Of a stretch of 64,000 nucleotides of DNA, positions 22,176 through 33,216 are shown one piece after another. The stretch comes from Buxus sempervirens. Taxonomy: Eukaryota; Streptophyta; Magnoliopsida; Buxales; Buxaceae. The stretch covers positions 30,237,829 to 30,301,828 of the forward strand of contig OX387187.1 in the NCBI GenBank assembly GCA_947561395.2. The letters are read 5' to 3'. Each line of letters opens with the position of its first letter. Position 1 is the first letter of the stretch. A model generated the notes under the pieces. That model did not search any database and was not told the origin of the DNA. It worked only from the letters and a program-made list of their open reading frames with translations. The translations under genes and the position numbers were made by a program.

Positions 22176-24509
22176 ATGGAAGAGGCTCTGAAGAACGTTC
22201 AAAAAATGGAAATGGAAGAAGCTCTGAAGAAAGTTCAAAAAGTGGAAGAGGCTCTGAAGAACGGTGCTGAGGAGGGAGCCATTGATCGTTTGTACTCATT
22301 AATTAAGCAAGACCACTCCATTCTTCATGGTCTTGATGCACTCCAGTTCGTTGATAATCCCCTACACATAGCAGCAAGGGATGGGAAAGCCGAATTTGCG
22401 ATGGAGATAGCGAATCTGAAGCCTTCGTTGGCCAGAAAGCTAAACGAAGACGGGCTCAGTCCCATGCATCTGGCTCTGGAAAATGGACACGAGAGCATAG
22501 CGAGAGGGCTGGTGCGGGTTGACAAAGAACTCGTCCGTGTCAAAGGAAGAGGAGGGAGAACTCCACTCCACCAAGTGGCTTCTACTGGGAATTTATCTCT
22601 GTTGAGCGCCTTTCTCGATGCTTGCCCAGCTTCTGTTGCGGACACGACAGTTCAACTGGAGACTGCTCTTCACCTTGCCCTGAAATCGAGCAAGGGGGAA
22701 GCGTTTTCGCTTCTGTTGAAATCGCTGGAAAGGCAACATAAGAGTGAGATCCTGAGCTGGAGGGATAACCATGGCAACACCGTGTTGCATGTGGCTACCT
22801 CAGAGAATATTCAAGTATATTCTTTATATATATATCGATATATCTTCATACATTCTTCTTTGGTCGATCCCCTTCAATTAATTATGTCAGGCATTTTTTG
22901 ACTTAAATTAAGATTAATGCTCTGGCAGGATTTTCAAGTAAATGATATTAATACAGAGGGAAAGACAGCCCTGGAAGAGGCTCTGAACAACGTTGCTGAG
23001 GCGGGAAACATCAAAGGCTTGTACTCATTAATTAAGCAAAACCTCTCCATTCTTGACGGTCTTGATGCACCCCAGTTCGATGATACTCCCTTGCACATAG
23101 CAGCAAGGGATGGGAAAGCCGATTTTGCGATGGAGATTGCGTATCTGATGCCTTCGCTAGCTAGAAAGCTAAACAAAAAAGGGCTCACTCCCATGCATCT
23201 GGCTCTGAAAAAGGGACACTGGAGCATAGCGAGAGGGCTGGTGCGGGTTGACAAAGAACTCGTCCGTGTCAAAGGAGAAGGAGGGAGAACTCCACTCCAC
23301 GATGTGGCTTCTACTGAAAATTTATCTCTGTTGAGCGTCTTTCTCGATGCTTGCCCAGCTTCTGTTCAGGACACGACAGTTCAACTGGAGACTGCTCTTC
23401 ACCTTGCCGTGAAAGAGGACAAGTGGGAAGCGTTTTTGCTTCTGTTGAAATCGCTGAAAAGGCAAAATAAGAGTGAGATCCTGAGCTGGGGGGATAACCA
23501 TGGCAACACCGTGTTGCATGTAGCAACCTTAGAAAATAAGCACAACGTAGGCTTTTGGCTTGTTGAGATATATATCGATAGATCTTCATACATTCTTCTT
23601 TGATCGATCCCATTCAATTAATTAACCTCGTATGTCAGTCATTTTTTGACTTAAATTAAGATTAATACTCTTGTTGTTGTGCAGTTTGTTAAGAAGCTGC
23701 TCTGGAAGGATTTTCAAGTAAATCATATGAATACAGAGGGAAAGACAGCCCTGGACATATTGTTGGAACCAGGAAGGCAAGGGCACAAGAGGCTAGCATG
23801 CCTTTTCCGTCTGGCCGGGGCTTTAAAGTCCCAGGAGATTTTATCTGATAAGAGTGGCTTTGTACGTGCGATGGCGGAGATGCGAAGGAGATTCTTCTCG
23901 TGGAACTTCATCAGCAAATTCCGATACAATCCGGATAGAGACTCCATAGATAATGTGCGCAATGCACTTCTGGTGGTGGTGGCGCTGATCGCCACCGCCA
24001 CTTACCAGACGGGGATCAGCCCTCCCGTCGATAAATGGCAGCACAAATTCAAACCCGATCATCATAACAGCACAATCATCATTAATGGTGGACGAGTACT
24101 CGAAGGACTCCTTGGTCTAAGCGTTAATGACCTCATATTTTATGGCTACTTATTTATCAACTCTTTGGGCTTTTACATGTCTCTTGTATTGATGCTGATA
24201 CTCACAGTGGGTTTCCCTCTGCAAGTTGTGCTGGTATTCTCCCTAGTGCCCATGGTGGTTAATTACGTCTACTCAACGCACAGCATAGCACCACAAGGAC
24301 GCCACCCTCTAATATTCTTTCTTTTCAGCTATATTTTCCCAATTCTCTACACATTGATTTTTGTGTTAAGGGCGGAACTACTGCAGTACATAGTAAAATT
24401 GCTGTGGAAATTTCCCACCGGATCAATTCATGAACTACATCCACCTGCATATCTTGAGCTGTCGGCGAATCATGTTAGAGATGCAGACTCCTCCGTGGAA
24501 ATAAAATAA
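22176..24509 (+). CDS. ankyrin-repeat PGG-domain membrane protein (ACD6/ITN1-like), predicted three exons
   Basis: Proposed exons are 22176-22814, 22929-23546 and 23685-24509, all joined in phase 0 with GT-AG borders, giving 693 residues. Residues 1-50 repeat EEALK(N/K)VQK. Exon 1 carries about four ankyrin repeats (e.g. NPLHIAARDGKAEFAMEIA, GRTPLHQVAS, HGNTVLHVAT). Exon 2 is a second copy of nearly the same block, headed by DFQVNDINTEGKTAL. Exon 3 holds the PGG domain (NVRNALLVVVALIATATYQ, PPVDKW in place of PPGG) and three to four hydrophobic segments. Family members are plasma- or endomembrane proteins linked to defence and salt signalling; that role is by analogy. The start lies in good context (AAAGATGG). 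Exon 2 seems to arise from unequal recombination between paralogs. Splicing is predicted, not observed. Confidence 0.8.
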
Positions 24510-24528
24510 TTGTAATGGGGTTGAGTGA

Positions 24529-24534
24529 AATAAA
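24529..24534 (+). terminator. polyadenylation signal of the ankyrin-PGG gene
   Basis: AATAAA about 20 bases after the stop codon, a normal near-upstream element for plant transcripts. Confidence 0.6.
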
Positions 24535-25440
24535 CTTAATTGCAGTATTAGTTCTTATATATTAATGGTTGCTGTATCTTTCTAGTTCTCAAAGTCTGTA
24601 AATCTGGGTTGACTAGCTAGCTAGAAGCATCTATATATGTTTACTTGTCTTGATTTCTGGAGTCCTATTGAACCTTCAAGAGTCGACTCTTGTAAATGGT
24701 CAAGCATTATCAATGGACGATCTTCTCTTTTCCTGATCTACATATATAATAAAAAAAACTGGGGTTCAGATGCTTGGTTATAACTGATTTACTCTCTACT
24801 TGTTCAGAGTCCATTAGTTGGCTCTGATGGCTCTAGGTCAAACTTCTTCACCTCTAGTAAAGGGGTCACGTCCATAACCAATATATAGACCCATGTTAGC
24901 CGTTCACGTTATATGCAAAAGGGTTAAGAGGGAGGGCCTGTTGGGAAAGAGATGACCGTTGGACCCATAGATCATAAGAAATGGCTAAAACTGCTGTAAG
25001 AAATAGATCAATATCCTGAACAAATTTACGTGATTTTGCCCTCAATAACAAAATTCACGGGTGTACAAGGTGAAGTTATTCTACAAGAGAGAGAGACCAT
25101 TAATTTCCCCCCTACTTCAAAGAGTTGTACGGTCCGTTTTTCGAACCGCAAAACTTCGTAACCCCATCGTTAAAGTCAACACATCTACGTCACAAGGCCA
25201 GGATTGGAAAACTGAAATTTCTTCAGTGGCTTTTTCTTTTTTCCTTTGGACTATAGTAGCACATAAAATATATAACAATAAAGGTAAACATGGTGGAGCT
25301 ACTCCATGAAAGATATGTTAGTCCAATGGTAGAGCATGTGTGTGCATGCTAGCTTCTTACGAAGAACTTGTACACATCTTTCATCCTTGGTTACAATAGA
25401 TCAAAATAGCCAATTATTGCTCCTACTGATATTTTAATCC
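24535..25440 (+). repeat. 3' flank duplicated at 44.2-45.6 kb (repeat R1)
   Basis: From the 3' untranslated region on, this matches 44230-45560, which lies downstream of the pseudogene paralog. Matching landmarks are GGGGTTCAGATGCTTGGT, TGTTCAGAGTCCATTAGTT, GGACCCATAGATCATAAGAA and GGTGGAGCTACTCCATGAAAG. The part from 24896 also recurs at 59735 and resembles a minus-oriented copia LTR (ACAAATTTACGTGATTTTGCC on plus). No gene is supported; the ORF at 25061-25309 is a shadow. Confidence 0.75.
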
Positions 25441-25573
25441 CCTTTTCAGTCCTAATAAAATTCAAAATTTTGGTTACTCGAATAACACGAAGAACAAAAT
25501 TGAAAAACTAAAGGTCAATCTGATTAAAGATTTGAATCATCTATAGTTGGACCACCTATAAAATGGTCCAACT

Positions 25574-25659
25574 GTAGCCAATGCCTTGCAGTCACATGGT
25601 CCTACATGGCTAACGCAAACCTGAAAAATGTCTGTGCCTGGCTGCATGGCATTGGCTAC
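25574..25659. repeat. small fold-back
   Basis: Arms 25574-25591 and 25642-25659 are inverted copies (17 of 18 bases, GTAGCCAATGCC...). Just before it is a second perfect stem, AGTTGGACCA / TGGTCCAACT (about 25546-25572). It is probably a tiny non-autonomous element or its remnant. Confidence 0.55.
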
Positions 25660-25689
25660 GGTCTCCAAGTAAAAATGCTTAAAACAAAA

Positions 25690-26560
25690 CAGAGAATATG
25701 GAGAGACAAATTTACATGGTTTGGCCTTAAATGCCTAGTCCACGGGCATTTAGTATGAAGTTATTCTACTAGAGAACGAGGCGAATACAGTAGGATGATC
25801 TTCTGAGGTCCATCACTATGCTCTCAGAAAACCTAAACCTTTGTCAAAACAACAAAATGCAACACACACTGAAAAGGACCTAATTTCCCCCTTATATAAA
25901 ACTCCCAAAACTTTGTGGCCCCAATTAATGAACCTAACGGTTTGTTAAATCCAAGACATTACATCACAGTGAACAACATTGGAAATAAAATTTTGTATTA
26001 CGGTTTTTGCTTGGAGGCAAAATAAAAATAGAAAATCAAATTTCTCTCTAATTTTGTTGCTTGGAAGAAAAGCACAGATATTTAAAAGTGACTACAAAGA
26101 AAAAAGAATAAAATGTTTCTAAAGAAGCAAGATTTGGGAGCGATTTTTTGAAATCCATGTGTGAGGTCTCGAAATCCACATTGCTCAAGAAGAATGAAGT
26201 GAAGTTCTATATATATAGTCTTGTGACATCCTCAAACGACGAATCCTTTTGGGGTAAAACCCAAAAGCAAAACCATGAGGCCCAATAGGCCAAAGCAAAC
26301 AATATTGTTGCTGATGGGACTAGGGCATTACATAATGATATAAGAACTAGACCCGACCGGCCATTCCATGTAAGATCTGCTAGTCCAACGATAAAGCTTC
26401 ATACACAAATTTGGCATATATTTCATCTTTGGTTATAATAGATCAAATAGGCAATGGTCCAAGAGACATTTAGCCCACTACATATCGATGCATGAAAAAA
26501 AAAATTTTTAATTTTGGTTGGTTGAAGACCACGAAGAAGAAGGCGAAGAAAAGTCATGTC
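25690..26560 (+). repeat. dispersed repeat R2, with embedded TRIM-like LTR
   Basis: Matches 59880-60860 in the same order. It starts with ACAAATTTACATGGTTTGGCC, passes through AAAACCTAAACCTTTG and TGTGAGGTCTCGAAATCC, and ends near CATATCGATGCATGAAAAAA. The homology then extends through 27005-27290. It contains the TRIM LTR at 26160-26332. Confidence 0.75.
26160..26332 (+). mobile_element. TRIM-like LTR with degenerate primer site
   Basis: TGTGAGGTC...GGGCATTACA, 173 bp, with TATATATAG promoter-like sequence inside. It is followed at 26336-26347 by TGATATAAGAAC, a decayed TGGTATCAGAGC primer site. The same structure occurs at 60537-60708. Short LTRs of this pattern belong to terminal-repeat retrotransposons in miniature. 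No second LTR is present. Confidence 0.65.
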
Positions 26561-27004
26561 AATATTTTTTTTTTGGTAAGCAGAAAAGTCATGTCAATAT
26601 CATTAATCCTTTATATAATCAACACATTAAATTAAACAAAGATGAGGAAGTCATTAAGGCGACAAAAAAAAACCTTGAAATTCCAACTGGATAAGAGAGA
26701 CAGGTACTAAACACATTTTGGCGGATTAATGAATTTCTAAACATCAAAGAAAGAAAATTAAATAAAAGTTTCAAATCTGTTAAAAAGGAACTTTGGTGCA
26801 ATGGCCAATGAAACCTTTCTTCATAGATAATATCAAAGACTGGACCTCTCAAAATCAACAAAATTTATATCGGAAAAAAAAAATAATTAAGTTATTAAAT
26901 GAGGATAAGTAGATCATTCAAATAAAAATAAGTAAAAATAAACAAAAACAGAACAAAACGCCTACGTAAGCAAGTTAGATATAAGAAAGCTAAACGAGAG
27001 GCTG
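26561..27004. other. AT-rich stretch, no gene
   Basis: Continuation of the repeat neighbourhood. The minus-strand ORF at 26619-26861 has no recognisable domain. Confidence 0.5.
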
Positions 27005-27420
27005 TTTGGTAACAATTTTTATTAAAACAATTTGAAAACCATTTGGTAACATTTAGTTAAAATCAATTTTGACTTTAAAAATCCGCAAAAATATGTTTGA
27101 TAAAGTTTTTAAAACAATTTGTATTTATAATTTGTGTTAGCTATGGTTATATGGCAGTAGTTAATGTTAATGATAGTGGTTGTGATGATGTTGATCGTGG
27201 AATCATGTGATGATGGTGGAGATGGTGGTGGTGATGATGGTGTTAGAGGTACTGGTTATTGTGGTGGTGGTTATAAAGGTGGTGGCAAAGTTGGTGATGG
27301 CGGGGGTTGAGGTGGTCCTGGACGTGCTGATGAAGGTGGTGGAGTAGGTGGTGGTGGTTGTGGCAATGGTGGTGGAGGTTGTTGTGGTGGCAGTTGTGGA
27401 TGTGGTGGTGGTGGCAGTGT
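27005..27420 (+). repeat. repeat R2 continuation and GGT-rich imperfect microsatellite
   Basis: 27005-27290 matches 60960-61198. From 27170 on the sequence is dominated by GGTGGT, GATGATGGTGG and GGTGGTGGTTATAAAGGTGG, translating to Gly-rich runs in some frames, but without a sustained gene structure. It was considered as a glycine-rich protein fragment and left as a repeat. Confidence 0.7.
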
Positions 27421-28012
27421 GTGTGTAATATACTTAATAAGTTTATGATACTTAATAATAATAAATGATATATCTATATAAGTGCATCTTAAGCATAATA
27501 ATATATATACTAAATTATATTAAGTATGACAGCTACTTAATTATACTAAATAATAATAATTCCATCAAATTACAAGGGGTATCATTAAAAAATGTTAGTA
27601 TTATTGTTATTTCAAGGTACATGCATAAGAGTTTCAGGTGTTTTATTAAATTTTAAATAAGTTATTTTATCAAATTGGGAATCATTTTTTTCGTACATTC
27701 ATTTTCTCGAATCCAAATATGTCAACATCGTTTATTTTAGTATATTTTCTGGAATCCAAATATTTCAGCATAATTTATTTAATCCGAAGATGTTACAATA
27801 TATATATTTTTTTAGGTACATTCATTTATTTTATTAAATTTTTTTAGTATTAATTTTTAGTGTATTTGACTTGTCAACATCCCCAATTACAAGGCTTAAC
27901 GTACCCTGAAGAACATCAACGAAGATGTTACAATCAATAGCTTTATTAAAAGCAAACATTAACAGAGATAAAGTACGTATAATAATACTCTAGGTTTATT
28001 TGAAGAACACCA
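27421..28012. other. AT-rich stretch before the LINE, no gene
   Basis: Very AT-rich and without coding signal. It may include the LINE 5' untranslated region in its last tens of bases; the LINE 5' end is not resolved. Confidence 0.5.
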
Positions 28013-29589
28013 ATGAAGAAGATACCAAAAAAGATTCGTTTATCATCTTCTTATACCCCCAGACCAAAGTCCACTTTTAAACCTTCTCCGGAAGACAAAG
28101 CCAGGATAGACGAAAAGTGGGGTCTCCTCCTCATCTGCGATATCCCGAAAAGTGGGGTTTCCTCCTCGTCTGCGATATCCCTGCCACCCAGATTCATATT
28201 AACACTATCAGGAACTTCATTAGCAGAGTCTGGAAACCGGTCATCACCTCATCCATCACCCAAATCCACGAATCCCGTTTCCTTCTCGGGTTCAAAAATA
28301 GTAACGATAGAACTAAAGTGGTCGAGGCTCAACCTTGGACCATAAATGGCCATCTGATGCGCCTCAAGGAAATAACCAAAGATACAGAGGCTGCTCTCTC
28401 AAAGCCTGACTCCATCACTATGTGGATGTAGATTCTCAATATGCCTATGCGCTATAAAGAGGCAAAAATCATTGAGCAAATGGTCAAGGATCTCGGTAAG
28501 GTTTGGGAGGTTGAAATCCAAGGTTCGAGCTTCAACAATACCCCTGCCGTCCGCATCTCTCTCCCCATAGACAGCCCCATCCCGGCCGGAATGTACTTTG
28601 AGGAAGATGTGGATAACAAGGTTTGGATTGAATTTAGGTATGAAAATCTCCCTCCTATCTGTTTCTCATGTGGGTTGATTGATCATTCCATAGTTGATTG
28701 CCCTAACCCATATTTCTCTAAGAAAGTGGAAGAAGATGTGGATGAGTGCAGCAGGCATTATAGCTCGGCCATTTTTGCTACCCCGCTGCGCAGGAGAAAT
28801 CCCCTAACGAAAAGCTCTGCTAAGCTTCCGAGTTCGTATCTGGCTGACTCGGCAACGGAGTTTGCCCATCACACTCAACTCGGTCACATCACTTCTCAAC
28901 AGTCGGATGACCCATCGACACACGCAATCCAGGTCTCGAGCCCCTCACCTGATCAGAGAGTTTTTGATCCATTGGGTGATGATATCCCCATTTTCTCCAA
29001 CCCCAAAGTCAACCGGGTTTGGGTGGATCTCAATCCAAATGTCCCGATCCCTCTAAACCCGAACTTAAACTTCATTGTTCCCTCTGATGGGCTTGTGAGT
29101 TGGCGAGCCCAACAAAACCATGGTTTCATCCCACCAGAAATCTCAAGCCTCTCTAAAGGCCTTAACATTACTCATCACCAGGCCTCCTCTTCGGCCCATC
29201 CTTCTCAACTCAACCTATTTACCTTCTCAGCCCAACATGAACCCAAAGCCAACCCCAATCCCAATAAGCCCACCCACCACCTCACTTTAAGCCTTACCGC
29301 TGAGAAGCTCTTCCCCTCCAATAACTCTCGGCCTCACCAGTCTAACTCAAGAAGAAAATTTAAACAAAGGAAAGATGGGGATAGGATTATGATGGATACC
29401 AGCAGCAGCAACTCTTCAAACTCAGTGGTCAGTGGGAGGGAGGCCTACCCCTCACCTAAAAGAAGAAGACAGGAGTGTTCAGAGAAAGACGTCGTCACGG
29501 TGTCAATAAAAAAAGCTCGCTTTCCTTCACAGTTCGGCAGCACTGAAGTGGGCCCTACCTTCGTGGTAGACCCCCCTCACCCCCCATGA
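28013..29589 (+). pseudogene. LINE ORF1 (DUF4283 and CCHC nucleic-acid-binding protein)
   Basis: The N-terminus (MKKIPKKIRL...) is followed by a frameshift caused by a 35-bp tandem duplication at 28116-28185. The DUF4283 region continues in the next frame (WTINGHLMRLKEITKD), then meets a TAG at 28429-28431, probably from CAG. After it comes a CCHC knuckle (CFSCGLIDHSIVDC) near 28660-28705 and a long Pro/Ser/Asn-rich tail. ORF1 proteins of plant LINEs coat the element RNA. The final segment (28441-29589) is open for 382 residues, ending four bases into ORF2. Confidence 0.85.
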
Positions 29590-30604
29590 ACATCTTAGCT
29601 TGGAATTGTCGAGGGATTGGGCGACCCTCAACAAAGCAGTACTTGAGGTTCCTCTCTCGTTCTCATAAGCCCAATCTGGTCCTGCTCTCGGAGACCATGA
29701 CGTCTGAAAAACACTCCCTTAAAAAGTCCAGGAAGTTTGGGTTCCCAAACCATTTATTTTTTGATTCTAGAGGTCTTCTGGAGGTTTTTGGATTCTTTGG
29801 GATCACTCAATCACTATTGATGTTTTATTTCAGGATACATGGGTAGTGCACCTCGTAGCAAATCGGAACTCCAACAGAGAAGCCGTCATCACTTTCATAC
29901 ATGCAAGCCATGCTTATTCAATTCAGATTCAACAGTGGGAGGTGCTCAGAAGCTTAGCTGCTACCCAATGTAGACCATGGCTACTTCTCAGTGATTTTAA
30001 TGTAGTCTTGCAACCAAATGAAAAGCAGGGAGGAAATAAATTCAAAGTTCGCCAAGCTAATCTCCTTCATCAACTTATTCAAGACTGCCATCTGATGGAG
30101 CTTCTTCCCAAGGGATTAAGGTATACTTGGGACAATGGAAGGGAAGGAGGGGGTCGTATAAAGGAACGGTTAGATCGAGCTTTCTGCAACTCGGAATGGT
30201 TATTGAAGTACCCGGACACTGCAATTTCTCAAGAACCGATTCTCGGCTCTGACCACAGCCCTTCTTTACTTCGATCAAATCCAGTAAAGCTGAAAAAACA
30301 GAAACCGTTTCGTTTCGAGTTCTTATGGATGGAAGAGGATGACTGTGAATCTCTAATTGCAAGTGAATGGAACTCTGGCAACCTGGGGAACAGCAATCAG
30401 TCGCTGGTCGATAAACAAGAGAAGCTTAGTAAGAAGCTTTTTCACTGGAATAAGCACAACATTGGCAACATTCATGCAAGGGTCGCTGACTTATTCTCTG
30501 AACTCAAGAAAGTTCAGAGTCTTCTTGACTCTTCTAGCGACAGTCAATTGAGATTCAAAGAAAGATGCCTCAGAAAAGAATACTTCCACGTGCTTAACCA
30601 AAAG
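29586..30604 (+). pseudogene. LINE ORF2 endonuclease domain (EEP/APE type)
   Basis: Begins MNILAWNCRGIGRP, the standard plant LINE endonuclease start, with LLSETM after it. A frameshift before 29846 moves to the next frame, where LLLSDFNVVLQPNEKQGG, RYTWDNGREGGGRIKERLDR and the catalytic GSDHSP follow. Another frameshift near 30602 leads into the RT part. The domain would nick the target DNA to prime reverse transcription. Confidence 0.88.
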
Positions 30605-32019
30605 AGATCCTTTGGGAACAGAAGTCCAGGATCAACTGGCTCAGGCATGGAGATCTTAACACCAAGTTCTTCCATGTCACCACTCTCAACAGAAGACAAA
30701 GAAACAGAATCACCCATATTAAGGATGGTAACAATGTTCTTCATAGTGACCAGGAAAGTATTGAGCTTAGTTTCATTGATTACTTCACCAATATCTTCCA
30801 GGATCAGGCTACTAACCTTTTTTCCCAGGAAAGTATAGAGCTGGAGCATACCATTTCTAATGATGACAATAGGGATCTCCTACAGCAGGTGACAGATGAG
30901 GAAATTCTTCATACCGTTAAAAGTATGGGCTTGTGCAAGAGTCCTGGCCCGGATGGGTACCAAGGTCTGTTCTATCTGCAGTATTGGGGGATTGTGGGTC
31001 CAAAAATCTGTGACATGGTCCACGAATTTTTCAGATGCGGATTTCTCGAAAAAGGTATCAACAACACTTTCATAGCTCTAATCCCAAAAGTTGATATCCC
31101 TGTAAAAACTTCTGATTTCCGCCCCATTAGCCTATGTAACTTCTCTTATAAAATAATATCTAGGATCATGGTTACCCATATGAGGCCTCTCATGGACAAA
31201 ATCATATCTCCGAACCAATGCGCCTTCTTGGCTAAAAGGTCAATCCATGATAATATTATCCTGGCCCAAGAAATCATGCACCATATCAAAGGGAAAAAGA
31301 CTGGTAACTCTGGGTGCTTTGCTTTAAAGGTAGACCTATCAAATGCCTATGACAGATTAAAATAGGACTTCATCCTTAAATCCTTAAGAGCTGTGGGCTT
31401 CTGTAATCACTGGATTTTTCTCATAATGCAATGTGTCGCCACTGTGACCTATTCTATCCTGGTTAACAGAAGCCCGGTGGCGTGCATCATTCCCAAAAGA
31501 GGTATTAGACAGGGGGACCCCCTGTCCCCCTACTTGTTTATTTTGACTCAACAGGTTTTATCAAAAGCTTTGCAAGATGCACAAAGTAGAAGCCAAATCA
31601 AGGGAATTAAAATAAGCAGGAGAAGCCCGGAGTTATCTCACCTGATGTTTGCAGATGACTTGCTTATTTTTGGTAAAGCCTCTCTCAAAACAGGTATGCA
31701 TTTCCTCAAAATCATTAATGACTTCTGTATATCTGCTAGGCATGAAATGAACTTGGGCAAAACTGAATTAATCCTCAGTCCTTCTATCAAAGGTAGGCAA
31801 AGGGGAAACTTCTGTAGGATTTTTGGAGTAAAGGCCAAGCCAAGATTCCAAAAATACCTTGGTATTCCCCTCCAAAATGGAAGGATTACTAATGCTTTAT
31901 TTGCAGAAATAAATGAGCGCATGAGGAAGAGAATGGCCTCCTGGAAAGGAAATTTACTATCTCAAGCCGGGAAAACCACCTTGATCAACTCCGTCATTAT
32001 GGAATGCCTATTCACTTGA
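30605..32019 (+). pseudogene. LINE ORF2 reverse transcriptase domain
   Basis: From about 30889 the frame shows SPGPDGYQGLFY, FIALIPKVD, FRPISLCNFSYKIISR, ALKVDLSNAYDRLK, then a TAG at 31363-31365 (a Trp codon in the family, so TGG to TAG), continuing in the same frame with GIRQGDPLSPYLFIL and the catalytic SHLMFADDLLIFGKA. The frame closes near 32019, where a one-base shift leads into the next segment. This is the L1-clade RVT_1 domain. It cannot be translated whole. Confidence 0.93.
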
Positions 32020-32820
32020 TGTCATGTATGAAGCTCCCCAGAAAGACAACAGATCTCATGGAAAAACAAGCTAGAACATTTCTGTGGGCTAAGCCTGATA
32101 AAGAGAGAACCATGCACACAATTGCGTGGGAATCAATTTGCAAACCAAAGGAAGCGGGGGGGCTCAATGTCAAAAGTCTAAAGGAATTCAATGAAGCCTT
32201 GCTTGCAAAAAAAGGTTGGGAACTCACTGTTGATGATGGGAGATTCTGGACTTTGTTCTTTAAATCCAAGTACTTCCACAACAAATGCTTTCTGGAGAGC
32301 TCCACCATGAACCATCACTCTCAAGTCTGGAAGCATCTTAACAGTACCAAAGCGACTATATCCAAGGGCTTCGGGTGGAGAGTCAGTGACAAAGCGTCCA
32401 TATCCATTAATGACACTAGATGGATACCTGGCCCGATGTTGAACAAGGAGCCAAACCTTCTCAATTTGCCTTTCATCCACTCTGTTGCTAATCTGATAAA
32501 TCTAGTCACCAACCAGTGGGATTTTAGCCTGATCCAGGATATATGGCAACCCAACATTGTTAACTACATCAAGGCCATCCATCTTAGCCATTCAAGGGCG
32601 AGGGACATGCCCATCTGGAGCCCAGGTAAGAGTGGTATTTTCACAGTGTCATCTGCTTATAATATTTTGACTAACAGGGATCAACTGGAAACTAACAATC
32701 TGTGGTGGAGCCTTTGGAAAATTCCGTGTCCCCAGAAGATCCGTTTCTTAATTTGGAAAGTTATGCATAATGGTCTAACCACGGCAGATATCCTTCACAG
32801 TAGAATTGGTGCTCCATTAC
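32004..32820 (+). pseudogene. LINE ORF2 region between RT and zf-RVT
   Basis: Open for 272 residues: ARTFLWAKPDKERTMHTIAW, GGLNVKSLKEFNEALLAKKGW, WSPGKSGIFTVSSAYN and IPCPQKIRFLIWKVMHNGLTT. These are standard landmarks downstream of the RT in plant LINEs. The segment ends exactly where the LTR begins (its TG forms part of the apparent stop). The zf-RVT motif is completed beyond the insertion at about 35070. Confidence 0.88.
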
Positions 32821-32909
32821 TGTAGACACCCCAAATTGCACGAACAATCATAAAAAATCATTATCTCCTGGAAAGCCAGCACAGAATTTGAAGAAAATAA
32901 ACTTTTACC

Positions 32910-33060
32910 TGTATCCGGATACTCAATCCGGATACAAGTACTCCTTCATGTATCCGGTATGATTATCCGGATACATGTGAGCCTTAGTGTATCCGGTACC
33001 ATGTACCGGATACCTTAAGGCCCTTTATTATCCGGTCTGATATACCGGATACCTTAAGTT
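32910..33060 (+). repeat. TATCCGG/CCGGATA motif cluster in U3 of the Tat LTR
   Basis: About nine occurrences of the palindrome-like CCGGATAC / GTATCCGG within 150 bases, upstream of the TATA box by about 150 bases. The position suggests a promoter or enhancer array; this is inference. Confidence 0.7.
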
Positions 33061-33208
33061 TGCTCAAAATTAGGGTTTTCCGAGAGCTTTTCACTTTTAC
33101 CATCATGTCCCTTATTAAATGAGGGGAAATCGCGGAAATAACCTTAGGGTTTAGGTTGGAGGGATTCTAGACATTAAGTTGTGTCTACCAATGACCTTAG
33201 CCCTTGCC

Positions 33209-33216
33209 TATAAATA
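33209..33216 (+). promoter_or_regulatory. TATA box of the Tat LTR
   Basis: TATAAATA followed by AGGAGCC; transcription of the LTR would start about 30 bases downstream. Confidence 0.6.

Noticed and set aside
22325-22645. Minus-strand ORFs antisense to the ankyrin exons
   Set aside because: They repeat in each paralogous copy only because they mirror the conserved sense coding sequence.
25310-25345. tRNA-like motif (CCAATGGTAGAGC)
   Set aside because: No cloverleaf can be drawn, and the same motif recurs in decayed form in R2 and R3 as part of a dispersed repeat.
27170-27420. Glycine-rich protein gene
   Set aside because: The GGT repeat gives Gly-rich frames, but no stable start, signal peptide or intron structure is seen. 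The related stretch at 61080-61198 is also only a repeat tail.
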